Shown here piece after piece: positions 36,301 through 47,233 of a DNA stretch of 64,000 nucleotides (its first letter is position 1; each line of letters begins with the position of its first letter). The translations under genes were made by a program, and so were the position numbers. The notes under the pieces are model-generated. The model was not told where the DNA came from and searched no databases. It was given only the letters and a program-made list of their open reading frames with translations. The DNA comes from Sanderia malayensis (taxonomy: Eukaryota > Cnidaria > Scyphozoa > Semaeostomeae > Pelagiidae): assembly GCA_013076295.1 (NCBI GenBank), contig RQOL01000828.1:3216719-3280718 (forward strand). Direction: 5' to 3'.

Positions 36301-39300
36301 AGAAATGGCATTCCTCTTTTTGAAGGTTGGCGTTTATGCTGAGATAACTGGAAGTAGACACTTAACTTTTTTCAGTCCTTATTGGATTGTCAATAAAACT
36401 GGCAAACAACTTGAATACCAGGTAAGATCTAAACCATTTATCTTTTATATCTCGATTGCTATAATTAATTATTTGTTGCTTTAAATGTGCTGGTATTTCT
36501 TTTATGTTATTGATCGTTTCAGGTGTGTGGAGAGTCTCATGTTTATATCCACAATGGTTTATCATCTGAAGCACTCATGATTATGATTCGTGGCAGTAAT
36601 AAAAAGGTAAATATAATCTTAGTTTATGACAACCTTGCTATCATTATTGCATACGGTTGTATCGTCAATATACAGACAACGCTGTATTTATTCTAGATAA
36701 AACTCCGTGTAACGAGCTGTGAATGGAGCAGTGAATTTTCAGTTGATACTGTTGGCAGTGATGGATCTGTAAAGTCAGTTGGTAAACATGGAAAAACCTA
36801 CGAGGTACAATTGGTTTACTTCTGTTTCATTGTTGCTTTTTGTTCAGTACTGTGGCAATCAACACCTTCAGTAGTTTACAATGTGAGCCTTGATTTTGTA
36901 GATTGGTGTGGGAATAACATTATCCTACTTCAGTTTGACGAAGATTGTTACACTAACACCACTACATATGTTGTCAAATCATACAAAGGTACTTGGATTA
37001 CATAGAGAATATTTTCTCGGCTAATTTTGTCTATTACCCGCTACGTGGGAGGTTGACAAGCCTTGTTTCTGATCATACTTCTTTCTCCTTTTTAGCACGC
37101 AATAAGCTTAGCAGAGGCTGATTCTAAAGTTGCTGAATTTCATAACATCAACCCCGGAGAGGTATTCTTTATACCTTCATGTATTTGACGTATCAGCTTA
37201 CGAACTCCTGGAATATGTTATGCGTAAATTAACTTGGAACTATACTTTTTGCAGTCTGTGCCATTTTGGCCCACAAATTTGCCACCAAAGAACTTGTACA
37301 TCAATGTAAACGGTGTCCAATCAAATAGATTTGATCCAGTGCCTGTCACTACCATGCTACTGAAAATGTTAAGCGAGGTAATGTTTTTATTTACTTCTAC
37401 TTCGTACTCTATCAGGTTACTTCTTAGTAACATGATTTATTTCACAATATTTTTACTTATCGTAGATTGGAGGAATTTGTGTTAATTTTCAAGTCAAAGA
37501 TGCTGCCTCTATCTTGTCATTCAGTTCTTATTTCGAGGGCTCAGCTCCTGTCAGAATTGAAAATTACTGTCCAAATATCAGCATGGTCAGCTACAAACAA
37601 AGGTTTGCTAAGAACAACGTTTTATTTGTACTTCTTGAAAGATCTTTAGATACTTCAGCATGTGTAAACTCTAAACTGGATGTAATTTTATTGATCTTCC
37701 AGTGAATCTGAAAAAACGTATGTGCTTTGCTATGGACAAGCAATCTTGTACACTTGGGATGAACCAATGAAATCTCATTCCTTAACATGTGGTTTCATCG
37801 AGCCGAAAAGCTCCACTGACGTCATTCCATTGGAAAAGGTAATTAAGATCTCATCTTTTCTTAATTGAAGTGAATTGCGATGTAAGCGACCATGTAATGT
37901 GATGGGCTGTTTTTCATTAGAATGGTTTCGGAAGAATGAGTGCCAATGACACCACTGTGTATTGGGTCAGCTTCTTAGATGGATTGCAGAGGGTGTTGCT
38001 ATTCACAGAAGATTTCAAGCTAGCGTACAAAGCCAGTCAGGTAAGCAATGATGTCATTCAAAACACGTATATCATATGCACAAATCGTGCTTACCAACTG
38101 CAACCACTTTGGTGTTGTGATGTTTGTCTGCTGTCCACGCATACTTGTTTTGTATATCGCTTCATTACCGCTGTTAGTATCATGCTATTCTCGACTTTAA
38201 GTCATCTAGACTGTAGCCAACTGGTAACGTTCTCGTTAGCAAACCTAGAGGTCATTGGTTCGAATCCTGACGAGACCATTTGTATTTTAATTTCTAAAGG
38301 TGGGTGTGTATGCGCAGTACCATAATTGGTCCACTGCGCAGGGACGCATTGAGCTATGGTCAGGGTTAGGGTTAAGGTTAGGATAAGGGCTAGGGTTAGG
38401 GTTAGGGCTAGGAGCCTAAAGGTGGGTGTGCATGCGCAGTACCATAATTGTTCCACTGCGCAGAAACATACATTACGTAATGAATGCATTGGGCTATGGT
38501 CAGGGTTAGGCTAGGGTTAGGATTAGGGTTAGGGTTAGGGCTAGGAGCCTAAAGGTGGGTGTGCATGCGCAGTACCATAATTGGACCACTGCGCAGGAAC
38601 ATGCATTACGTAATGAATGCATTGGGTTAGGGTTAGGGTTAGGATTAGGGTTAGGGTTAGGGTTAGGGTTAGGGCTAGAAGCCTAAAGGTGGTTGTGCAT
38701 GCCCAGTTGCTGAGGGTTTGAGTTGAACCTTAAATACATTGATATAAGCATGTAATAATGTTTTATTTTTAATTCTTTAATAATGTATCAGCACTCTATG
38801 GTGTATGCTCTGCAACCTTTTCTACCAAAAGGCCTGTATAACTTTTTCTACGATAAATTTCTTTACAGGAGCAGACACTTCGACCGACAATGGAAGTGGC
38901 TGTTTACTTACGAAGTATTGGTCTATCATTGGTCGATGTCGAGAAAAAGCTTGATATTTGCTACCTTGGTATTCGAAAGTACGTATAGATAACAAGGCGT
39001 ATATTATTTATGATCTTATGCTTAGAATGTCTTGTTCTGTGGATAAAGGTGGTCTGAGATTTATCTTCTGGCAGACAGAATTCGATCCAATTGTTTTTTT
39101 AATATTTGTTTAGGAGTGATATTTATTGGGAGGAGAAAAAGAAATGCAGATGGAAGTCGCTGAGTATGAAAATCAGTTCGGCTCTAGAAGAGGGATACCA
39201 GAAGATTCAAGCTCAGAAATCTATTTCACCTGATGCAAATGGAAAAATTTCGCTTGCAGATATGGAGGTATAGCTTTCTTAGTTATTGTCAGCTTTCTTT

Positions 39301-42300
39301 ATTTCTATGCTGTAGCTTGCCTTGGTTGTATTGTACAGGCAATGTAGCTGGTCGTTGTTTTCAGGCTTACGAAATTATCAAATATAAAATTATTTCAGGT
39401 GGACTTTGATAAAATGATGGTATTAAAGCCGACAAAGATTCGAATCAGAAGAACATACCATAGTGGACTTTCATTTCAATACACAGTTTCACCAAATCTA
39501 ATGCTGGTCCATGCAAAAGTCAATGCCATTCAGGTATTGTTAGATTGGTGATTACATCACTAGTTATACTTTTTGATAGATGGTTGCATGATGATATGAA
39601 AGGGTGATTATAATTCGACATCATTTGATTCATTTAGGTTGATAGTCATGTACCTGGCTCAACATTTCAAACTGTCTTGCACCCAGTGGAGCCGCCAAAA
39701 TCAATTGCGTCTGAGACTGGTATGTTGGATTTTGTTTTCTGATGAGAAATTATATAAGAATATAAGTATAGAAACTAGAGGGGGTGTTCTCTTCTGCTCA
39801 ACAATGCTTTGAAGAATTATTACTGAATGTTTTCTTTCTTCTCAGCGCCAAAACCGTTCTTTGAATTGAGTTTGACCACTAAAGTAAGCGAGAAGAAATT
39901 TGTCAATGAAATCAGGTAGATAAGTTTCATTATATTGGTTTCATTAGGTAACTTTCATTAGATAGTTTCACTAGATAGGCTTCACTAGATAGGTTTCACT
40001 GGGTAACTTTCATTAGATAGGTTTCATTAGATAGGTTTCACAGGTTTCATTGGATAGGTTTGCTTGAAAATTCAATCGCTTGACTATAATATTTGCTTTT
40101 TTTCACTCAGTTACTTCAAGATTCTCATACAAGAGATGGATGTAAAAATAGACAAGGGATTTCTTATGGCTGCTATTGATTTATTTACAAACGAAGAACG
40201 AAGAGGTAAAGAAGTCGATCGATATAAATGGGACATGGAAACTGTCATGATGAAACTAGCTGAAAGTCCAGAATTCCAGGTTCGATGTTGTGAAGGTTTT
40301 ATTGCGCAATTATATACTCCAATGCTTTTCATACCTTTTTATCACATTGCTGTACATGTTATATTTTTAGGCCGCGCAACAAGACTCGAGATATTTTTTC
40401 GACCACCTTCATCTTTCACCTTTAAAAGTCAGTATTAAACCAGATTTCCTTCTTTTTTTCTTTTCTTTCTTTTTTTCTTTCTTTCTTTTTTAACGTAAAT
40501 TACAGGGCTAATTTAAGGCTTCCTTGTTATCTTCATCTTTGTATGCATCCTTCTTTTTCAGTTTCGTGATGTTTATTATATTAAGTCGTAATTGATAATT
40601 CATTGTAGATTCATCTGAGTTTTTCCATGACTGGTGGACATGCTCTGTTAGAATCAAATGGAAACGCAGCAGCACCAATTGTTAATCTTTTACTTCAAAG
40701 TGTCGGCGTTGCGTTTACTGAAGTGCAAGATGCCGAATTCAGGTATGAATATGATCATTCATTCTTGCTTCTGCCTGGTATGTTCTGTTTGTCGTAGTAG
40801 AAGTGGTTATTTCCAGTATTACTATTTCTCTTTTTCTTTTAGGCTCGCATCTTTTGAAGTCGAATCATCATTGCTCAGTCAACAACAATTATCTGATGTT
40901 ATTCAAAAGCATTACCAACATCAAGTAATTAATTTTTATCAAGTGAATATCTACGTGATAAATCTTGCTCGACTTTAATGAGACACGAATGTGACAAGTT
41001 TATCAACATTTTAGGCAATTAAGCAACTGTATGTGCTTGTATTTGGTCTTGACGTGCTTGGCAATCCATATGGTTTGATATCTGGAATAACAACTGGCGC
41101 TAAAGACCTTTTCTATGAACCATATCAAGTAAGGCAATATTTGTATCTGTATTAGAGAGAGGTGCATTAGAAAGAGGGGTATCATTAGAGAGAGAGGGGG
41201 TACGTAGAAGTGAGGTATTATTAGAGAGGGATGACGTTAGAAGGAGGTATTGTCGTAGAAATAGGTGGTGTGTATTAATGTGGAGCTTCGCTTGATTAAC
41301 GTGCTGAATTTGTTGCAGGGTTTGATTCAAGGGCCAGAAGAATTTGCAGCTGGGCTTGCACTGGGTGTGAAGAGTTTGGTTGGTGGAACAGTTGGTAAGG
41401 GGTACATGGTACACGTGTTTGGTGCATGGTGCACGTGTTTGGTTTGGGACTAGACTGTTTTTGGTAATTGTGTTATTTCTTTTGTTAAAGGTGGTGCAGC
41501 GGGGGCAGTGTCCAGGATAACAGGTACAGTTGGCAAAGGTTTGGCAGCATTAACGTTAGACGATGAATATCAACAGAAAAGACGTCAACAAATGAGTCAA
41601 AAGCCAACGAACCTTGGACAAGGCATAGCGAAAGGAGGAAAAAGCTTCTTGAAGGTTAGTGTATCTGTGTTGTTATTGAAATAACAAATGATTTAAAGTA
41701 GCAATTTGTATGCCAGACTGAGTCATGTATATCCTGGTTCGTTTTAGGGAGTGTTTTCTGGAGTCACAGGAATTGTAACAAAGCCTGTTGAAGGCAAGTT
41801 AATCAATGATTAATGTTCATCAAAGTTAATCAATGATTAATGTTCATCAAAGTTCATCAATGATTAATGTTCATCTATGCTAATCAATGATTAATGTTCA
41901 TCTATGCTAATCAATGATTAATGTTCATCTATGTTAATCAATGATCAGTATGTTTATTTATATTAACCAGTGACTAACTCTAACCAATGTTATTTGCTTT
42001 ATATAACATGACAATTATATAGAGTTTCAGGAACAGGGCCTTTCAGAGATTAAGATTATTAGACAGCAGGCAATGTAAACAAAGAAGGGTATTAAGTTAA
42101 TGTGACATTTTAGGTGCCAAGGCTGAGGGTACTGCTGGCTTTTTCAAAGGAGTTGGAAAAGGTTTAATTGGCGTGGTCGCAAGGCCCACTGGTGGACTTG
42201 TTGATATGGCTAGTAGTACATTCGAAGGCTTGAAAAGGTATTGGCATTTATTATTATAAATATTTTTACCATGTACATAGCAGTGTGGGGATGTGCAAGC

Positions 42301-43703
42301 AAGGATATAAATGTTACTTTTCTTTTAATAGCACTGCTGCTGGAAGTAAACAGGTTTCACAGCTCAGATTAACAAGAGCATTTCATGCTAATAAGGTTTG
42401 TTTAGTTTATATTACGTAGCGAATGCTATACGTAATGAATGCTCCTGCGCAATATCTTGTCTGCGCTGGTCTGCCCACCTTTAAGGATTGATACGTCATA
42501 TCCATAGAGAGGATAAGGATTGATAATATATACATTATTATATCTTATATCCCATCTTTATTGTCATATCTTCGCAACCTCTAAAGACCAGAGCTTCCGA
42601 CACATTTACCAATAGTTTGTTACTTCAAGTTTATTTAATTCTTGATGCTCTGAATATTTTAGGTTCTCAAACCCTTCACAGAATACGAAGCCTCTGGCTG
42701 CAAAATATTGATGGTTTGTGGATAAATTTTATAATGCTAAATTTTAATCTTCATCTTATAGCCTTTTAGCTGTTATTATTCTAACTTACATTGTCTCTTA
42801 CAGGAAGCAGAAAAGGGAAAGTTTGCAAAAACTGATGCATATGTCGCGCATGCGTGTATTGATTCCAAGACCTTTCTTTTTGTTACTGATAAGTACGTGA
42901 CGTCATGTTTATAACAATTGTGCAGTGCTGTGATATTTAATGAATAGGCAATAATGATGTTCTTATAACTTGTCAATATTTCGTGTAGGAAAATACTATT
43001 AATTGTAAAGATTGACATTCTGAATGATTGGGAAGGCAAGTGGCTAATTCCTTTCACATCACTGAGAACTGATCCGGAAATTAAGCAATCAACTGTAACA
43101 TTTCATCTACATTCTGATGTAAGCAACTATTTGTTGATTTATATGTTTTCATCCCTTTCTTTATTTATTTAATCCTTCGTGTCTCCAAAGCTGTATTTCT
43201 TGATTATGTTTCTTTTTTCTGTACGCTTTTGTTTGAGAATTTTGTTTGTTTTAGCGAAAACAATATTTTGTTTCCAAACAGTTACTACATACTTGAATCT
43301 TCTCAAACCAACCTTTTCTTTTGTAATTATTTCCTTTTTCCCTTGCATATTATTGTTGACTTTGTTTCTTTACATGTTAGGGTGCAAAGAAAAAAATGTT
43401 CTCGAAGAATATTAGCGAAAGATCAGCTACCTTTCCAAGCCAATCCGTAGCAAAGGTGCCACTCTATTTATAATTATGAATTTATTGTATTGTAGATAAT
43501 GTATGAATGACTACTGCTGCTTTCATTCTAATCAATTCATTCTGTGCAATGGAAAGTTTGAAGAATGGCTTGTACTGATTACACTTTTAGCATTAATGTT
43601 TATGCTTTTTCATAGAATATAAAAGTGTTATATTTATTTCTAATTAGATTATGTTTTATTTTAGTGGTTTGTCGAGAAAGTTTTGGAAGCAAGAAGACTG
43701 TAA
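18335..43703 (+). CDS. VPS13: VPS13A/C-type bridge-like lipid-transfer protein, about 95-100 exons
   Basis: The first exon (18335-18434) encodes [19 protein letters not shown], the classic VPS13 N-terminus. It continues through the chorein region ([16 protein letters not shown], exons to about 21 kb), the long RBG groove repeats, a linker with FFAT-like motifs (25.4-25.9 kb), a Tudor-like block (31.45-33.14 kb), the VAB region (33.4-38.0 kb, e.g. [16 protein letters not shown]), the ATG2_C-like helices (39-42 kb) and a PH-like C-terminus (42.6-43.5 kb), stop at 43701-43703. I estimate about 3,400-3,600 residues. No UBA or ricin-type domain is seen, so it groups with VPS13A/C, not VPS13D. Family knowledge: VPS13 proteins move phospholipids in bulk at ER contact sites with other organelles. 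AATAAA at 43725-43730. Exon joins were phase-checked for many but not all exons. Confidence 0.93.
25426..25947 (+). other. Two phospho-FFAT-like motifs in VPS13 (exons 25426-25553, 25840-25947)
   Basis: Two consecutive exons end in similar acidic-then-TPP motifs: [14 protein letters not shown] and [15 protein letters not shown]. Each has acidic residues upstream, an aromatic residue at position 2, Thr at position 4 and an acid at position 7 of the FFAT core, the pattern of phospho-FFAT motifs. They lie just before the segment beginning SGPAFDAS, the place where human VPS13A carries its FFAT (EFFDAPCSP). VAP binding is inference. Confidence 0.5.
26505..26995. repeat. (ATTTATG)n array interrupted by a perfect 68-bp hairpin
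   Basis: In a VPS13 intron, a 7-bp repeat (ATTTATG) runs from about 26505 to 26640 and again from 26867 to 26995, where GTTTATG variants appear. Between them, 26711-26778 and 26799-26866 are perfect reverse complements (68 bp each) around a 20-bp loop. The stretch 26641-26710 is unique sequence. Confidence 0.92.
30665..30800. repeat. Tandem GATTGAGTGATTCAAT-type repeat in a VPS13 intron
   Basis: About eight imperfect copies of a 16-bp unit, TGATTCAATGATTGAG and variants. Intronic. Confidence 0.75.
31453..33135 (+). other. Tudor-like repeat block inserted in VPS13 (four exons, 390 residues)
   Basis: Exons 31453-31884, 32078-32309, 32536-32660 and 32755-33135 are in phase with each other and with the flanking VPS13 exons ([18 protein letters not shown] before, DFVDGEE after). 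They encode about six barrel-like units in three pairs: [20 protein letters not shown], then IRVGSNVIA...[28 protein letters not shown], then [12 protein letters not shown]...[20 protein letters not shown], then [12 protein letters not shown]...YLIDFANE. The G-S-x-V start, the Y-x-G-x-V second strand, the Y/F-x-V-x-F-x-D/Y-G-x third and the LRLLP-type end are typical of Tudor or DUF4537-like folds. I know of no such block in human VPS13 proteins. A histone-type or methyl-lysine/arginine role is not implied; complete aromatic cages are not evident. Confidence 0.75.
33277..38039 (+). other. VAB (VPS13 adaptor-binding, SHR-BD) region
   Basis: About 23 exons encode beta-rich repeats matching the VPS13 VAB region, for example DIATEG-like [34 protein letters not shown] and [17 protein letters not shown]. 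Repeats end around conserved N and P residues such as IVNKTGKQ. In the family this region binds Pro-X-Pro adaptors that set organelle targeting. Confidence 0.7.
38200..38715 (+). mobile_element. Second tRNA-headed TTAGGG element, in a VPS13 intron
   Basis: Within intron 38040-38867: A box TAGCCAACTGG (38214-38224) and B box GGTTCGAATCC (38257-38267) match the Pol III consensus, again 43 bp apart, followed by GAGACCATTT. Then come three full units and part of a fourth, marked by GCGCAGTACC at 38312, 38434 and 38567 (spacing 122 and 133 bp). Each has TGCGCAGT...CCACTGCGCAG, and most have CATTACGTAATG and a TTAGGG block. It is diverged from the 15.5 kb array but built the same way. Confidence 0.7.
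39925..40065. repeat. Tandem GATAGGTTTCATTA repeat in a VPS13 intron
   Basis: Roughly nine imperfect copies of a 15-17-bp unit, GATAGGTTTCATTA and variants. Intronic. Confidence 0.7.
41135..41260. repeat. Degenerate GAGAGGGGTATTATTA repeat in a VPS13 intron
   Basis: Imperfect purine-rich copies of TTAGAGAGAGGGGTAT. Intronic, low complexity. Confidence 0.55.
41795..41975. repeat. Tandem AATCAATGATTAATGTTCATC repeat in a VPS13 intron
   Basis: About seven copies of a roughly 25-27-bp unit built on AATCAATGATTAATGTTCAT, some nearly perfect. Intronic. Confidence 0.85.
42410..42500 (-). repeat. Decayed single unit of the GCGCAG satellite family
   Basis: Read on the - strand, the order is AAAGGTGGGC, GCGCAG, TGCGCAGGAGCATTC, ATTACGTA: the same order as in the 144-bp unit, with the inner part diverged and no TTAGGG block. 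Intronic, in the opposite orientation to the other two loci. Confidence 0.55.
42663..43455 (+). other. PH-like C-terminal domain of VPS13
   Basis: Exons 42663-43455 encode a PH-type fold with the family pattern: a [16 protein letters not shown] start, an [18 protein letters not shown] strand pair, [20 protein letters not shown] and the FTSLR strand. The last exon (43665-43703) adds a short amphipathic tail [12 protein letters not shown]. Confidence 0.75.
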
Positions 43704-45208
43704 ACAACAAGGATTTTGTGAAAGAATAAAGCCAACATCGTGTGGCATTTTATGTTAATTTCAGAAACTTGTGATTGCAAAGTTTCTGTTCGGACGTGAA
43801 CTTTTAAACAATGCATTTTAACTTCCCAGGTTTATGTTGGTTGAAGGGATTGCTATTCATTATCTAAGTAGTTTATATCAATTTTTTTCATTACATGTCC
43901 TATTGCTGTAATACAATTTGTAATAATATACATACATGATGTTTGGGTTAATTTTTTCGTTCTAAAGACTACTCTTTTCTTCATTGTAGTTGTAAAATAA
44001 AAAATTCCAACAAATTGTTCATAAAACAACAGTCGTCCATTGTCCTGTAGTTGGATGATTAAACTTTTAATAAATCATTTTCTTAACTAACCAATGGCGT
44101 ACTTCTAACTATTTTTACTTGTCAATTTCATGAGTTTTGCGCTTTAATTTTGTTCCCAAGAGGTTTTTCTTCCTCCATCAGTTGCTGACTTGAGAGCATG
44201 TTTTATCGATTGGATTGCCATTCATGAAGAAAAGGCTTTTTTGGAAGGAGTTGGCCTAGCCTAATTACTCATTACAATGCTGTGAAAAGTTCAGGAGCTT
44301 ATAGCTGTTTATTTGTCCCATAAAAATGTGAGTTAAAATTCGTTTTGTCACTGGTTATTTTAAAGATTCATATGTCTTAAACTTCCATTGTTAATTTGGG
44401 CTTGCGCCTTTCCAACGCAAACTTTTTCCTGTCAGAGTTTGCTCGGTTTCACAAGCTTTCTATCTTTGTATTTCTTTAACGTTAAATACGACATTTTTTG
44501 GTGTATATACCATTGCTTTTACCACAAGTGTTCAATAATCTGCATTGAAATAGACTCAAGTCTAGTAATTAAAAAGGTACTTGCTTCAGCTTTATGTTGT
44601 GTCTTGCAACAAATTTCAAGTAGAAAGTCCAACTGAGACAGTGGGCCTTTGAGTTTTGTGAAAATAAGTTATATTATACTATATTTATGTGAATTGCAAA
44701 ACTGTGCACCTTTTGATATAATTTCCACGTGTTGTTCCTCATCAAGTAAATATTACTTATGGTTTATAATGTGACCAGCGTTATCCTTAGCACGTGTGTT
44801 GATGCAGATGTCTATATAACAACAACAGCAACACTATTTTGAATCATTTGATCTTGCAGCAGGTTTTTCTTTTAAAAGGATAAAGAAAAGATTTGAATAG
44901 ATCATCTCTTTTATTTTATCTGATATTCATTGTTTAATATTGTTATGCATGATTGAAGATTCTCTCGTGCCTATAGGTAGGGCACACGATGCAAGCGATG
45001 TAGAACTACACAAGTCATGTTGTTTATTATTCAATGAATCAGAAGTAAGCAAGATGATTTGATCAGGAGATTGAACGAGTTTTTGGAGATCGCAATCGAA
45101 TTGTTTCGCGAAACATTACACGCTTATTGAAACAGGTCGTCGTAAAGATAGGCCTATGTTTTCAGCATTTCTCTGCTGTCATATGATTAAAGATATCTTG
45201 ATAGAGCT
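43704..45208. other. Intergenic region, VPS13 3' UTR and upstream of a coiled-coil gene
   Basis: AATAAA at 43725-43730, with further AATAAA copies downstream. No convincing exon, repeat or RNA gene seen in the remaining 1.4 kb. Confidence 0.5.
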
Positions 45209-46402
45209 TTGAATGCTATTCGCTGTATTCAATGTTGTTTTAATTTAAATATGATGGACGTGAAGACAGAAGAGACTCAATGTTCTCTTGGAATATATCG
45301 ATATGTTGAAGAATATTTGAAAGTTTTTGAGAAGAACAATTACGACAGCAGTAAACTGAATGGGATGAGGAATGCATTCGATGATATCAACAGAGCACTG
45401 ATCTTAAAACATGTGACTTCGATTGAGGAATTTGAAGAGGAAAAAAAAGAAATGAGAATCATATTTGAACAAGAAAAAAATTCATTGAAAAAGGCTTTTG
45501 AAAACGAACGAAAGGAATATGAATTAGAATTGGACAAGTTGAGAAACGGTACTGTTGAAATATTAAGTGAATTAGAACAGAAGTATAAAAAAGAAGTAAA
45601 GAACAGAGAAGAATCGATGAAGAAAAATTATGAGAAGGAAAAGAAAGGTTTAAAAATTTCCATTCAAGAACAGATGAGTTTAATAGCTGACGTCGAAAAT
45701 GAGATAAAGCGAATATTACGAAGGCTGCTTCTTGAATTGAAACGCTTTGATTTATCGTCTTGTGAAAAGTTACAAAACGATTTATGCAAAAACATTGATT
45801 TATCATGTTTAAAATGGTTGAAGGAAATATTCAATGAAAACATTGAAGCTTCAAAAGGAAATGTAGGAGATAAAAAGATAGGCAATGGAAAGGAAATGAA
45901 AAAGACAAATGCTGAAAAGGACGAATTGGATGAAGTTGGAGAAGTCTTCAGAAAGCAGAAAAAGGAACTGACAGAAATATTTATTAAAGAAAAGAAACAT
46001 TTAGAAAAGCAAATGAAGGATGAAATAGAAGAGCATAAAAAGAAATTAAATAGAGAATATGAAGTAAGATCACAATTAGAGCGACAAGTTTGGCAAGAAA
46101 CAGTTAAAGAATGCGAACGAGAAATAGGAATATTGAAATATGAAAGACAACAAATGGATAGAAATTATTGTCTCGAAATAGATCGATTGAAGTTGGAAAC
46201 AGAAAAAGAGAAAGCAGACATTTGTGTGAGGTACAGAAAAGAACATGAGAGTCTTCGAAGAAAACTTTCAGACAAAGTCAGTCAGTTTAATTTCAGAGAG
46301 CATGGACCTGCTGTTTCATCTAATGACAAACTCATATCTCATATGTCTTATCGTGCAACTACACCGAGTACCTGCAGCGAATCCAACCAGCCATTGACAT
46401 AA
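45209..46402 (+). CDS. Coiled-coil protein, ninein-like hendecads, single exon
   Basis: Open frame of 397 residues; the likelier start is the Met-Met at 45251-45256 (MMDVKTEETQCSL). After a short N-terminal helix region (YRYVEEYLKVFEKNN) the protein is almost all coiled coil from residue 85 to 365, with an 11-residue pattern (EKKEMRIIFEQ, EKNSLKKAFEN, ERKEYELELDK). A Cys-containing break lies around residues 175-200. The C-terminal 35 residues are Ser/Thr-rich and unstructured. No motor, EF-hand or membrane segment. It faces the 47.2 kb gene tail-to-tail. A centrosomal or ciliary scaffold role is inferred only from resemblance to the neighbouring ninein gene. Confidence 0.7.
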   Translation: MNAIRCIQCCFNLNMMDVKTEETQCSLGIYRYVEEYLKVFEKNNYDSSKLNGMRNAFDDINRALILKHVTSIEEFEEEKKEMRIIFEQEKNSLKKAFENERKEYELELDKLRNGTVEILSELEQKYKKEVKNREESMKKNYEKEKKGLKISIQEQMSLIADVENEIKRILRRLLLELKRFDLSSCEKLQNDLCKNIDLSCLKWLKEIFNENIEASKGNVGDKKIGNGKEMKKTNAEKDELDEVGEVFRKQKKELTEIFIKEKKHLEKQMKDEIEEHKKKLNREYEVRSQLERQVWQETVKECEREIGILKYERQQMDRNYCLEIDRLKLETEKEKADICVRYRKEHESLRRKLSDKVSQFNFREHGPAVSSNDKLISHMSYRATTPSTCSESNQPLT

Positions 46403-47233
46403 ACACGTGTTCAATATTAGCTCCATATATGGCCAATCTAGTTAATCAGCGTGGTATCTACAAATACATGGATTTGCACAGCAACACAAGCTGTTTCAAT
46501 ATCTGACATTTCTCTTGTTGGTTTTCTGTTTACCTTTGGATAACGATCAATAGCTACCCTGATATAATTACAGAGTTTCTAGCCCGACCGAAAATTATTG
46601 TTTTATATACGCTATTTTATCATAGTAACTTCATTGTTGCGTTCAAAACTTCAAATATTACAGGTACTTTATTTTGCTTTTCAAATAAATTATTTAAGAC
46701 ATGCAGCCAAAAACAATGAATAATGAAAAAGTATCATATGTTAATTCAAAAATAAAATGTATGTATCTTTCTGAGAAAATATAATTTTATGTGTTAGATT
46801 AGCACTCTCGCTATTTACAAAGAAAAATACAATACATAGTGTAGTGAAGACAAAATTGTCTTTGGTCAATGTTAGAGAATAATTATAAATGGTTGTGTTC
46901 TAAATTAATGTGTGTTAATGCCTATTTACAAGACTTAAAAAGGGCTTTAAGTTAAAACTAAGAACAACCTCTTCCTCAGCCAGCCTCGCAATGACACAAA
47001 CAGCCTACAGCACAATACTATGCTGAATGAACTTCAATTACGCGCCTTCATTGTTATTCATATTTACTGGAATTAACCGTACAATGCATCGTGGAATATT
47101 AAACGATGGTTTCTTGCGCATATGCATTCCAACAATGTTTGTATTTACGGTTTCAAAACACTAACAGAAGCTCTAATATATACAGGAAAAAACCTTTGTT
47201 TATTTGTCCCCAGTAAATTTTATCATGTTTATT
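46403..47233. other. Intergenic between two convergent coiled-coil genes
   Basis: AT-rich; AATAAA-type signals near 46684 and 46751 suit the + strand gene. Nothing else recognised. Confidence 0.45.

Larger units (their letters stand above)
39400..42396 (+). other. ATG2_C / DH-like helical region of VPS13
   Basis: Exons encode the family-typical [15 protein letters not shown] and a Gly-rich segment ([49 protein letters not shown]) of amphipathic helices. In the family this part attaches to membranes such as lipid droplets or mitochondria. Confidence 0.8.

Noticed and set aside
38205..38280. Functional tRNA gene
   Set aside because: A and B boxes are good, but the ends do not pair as an acceptor stem and no anticodon arm can be drawn. 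A tRNA-derived element explains it better.
41795..41975. CRISPR-like array
   Set aside because: Units are contiguous or nearly so, without unique spacers, in an intron of a eukaryotic gene.
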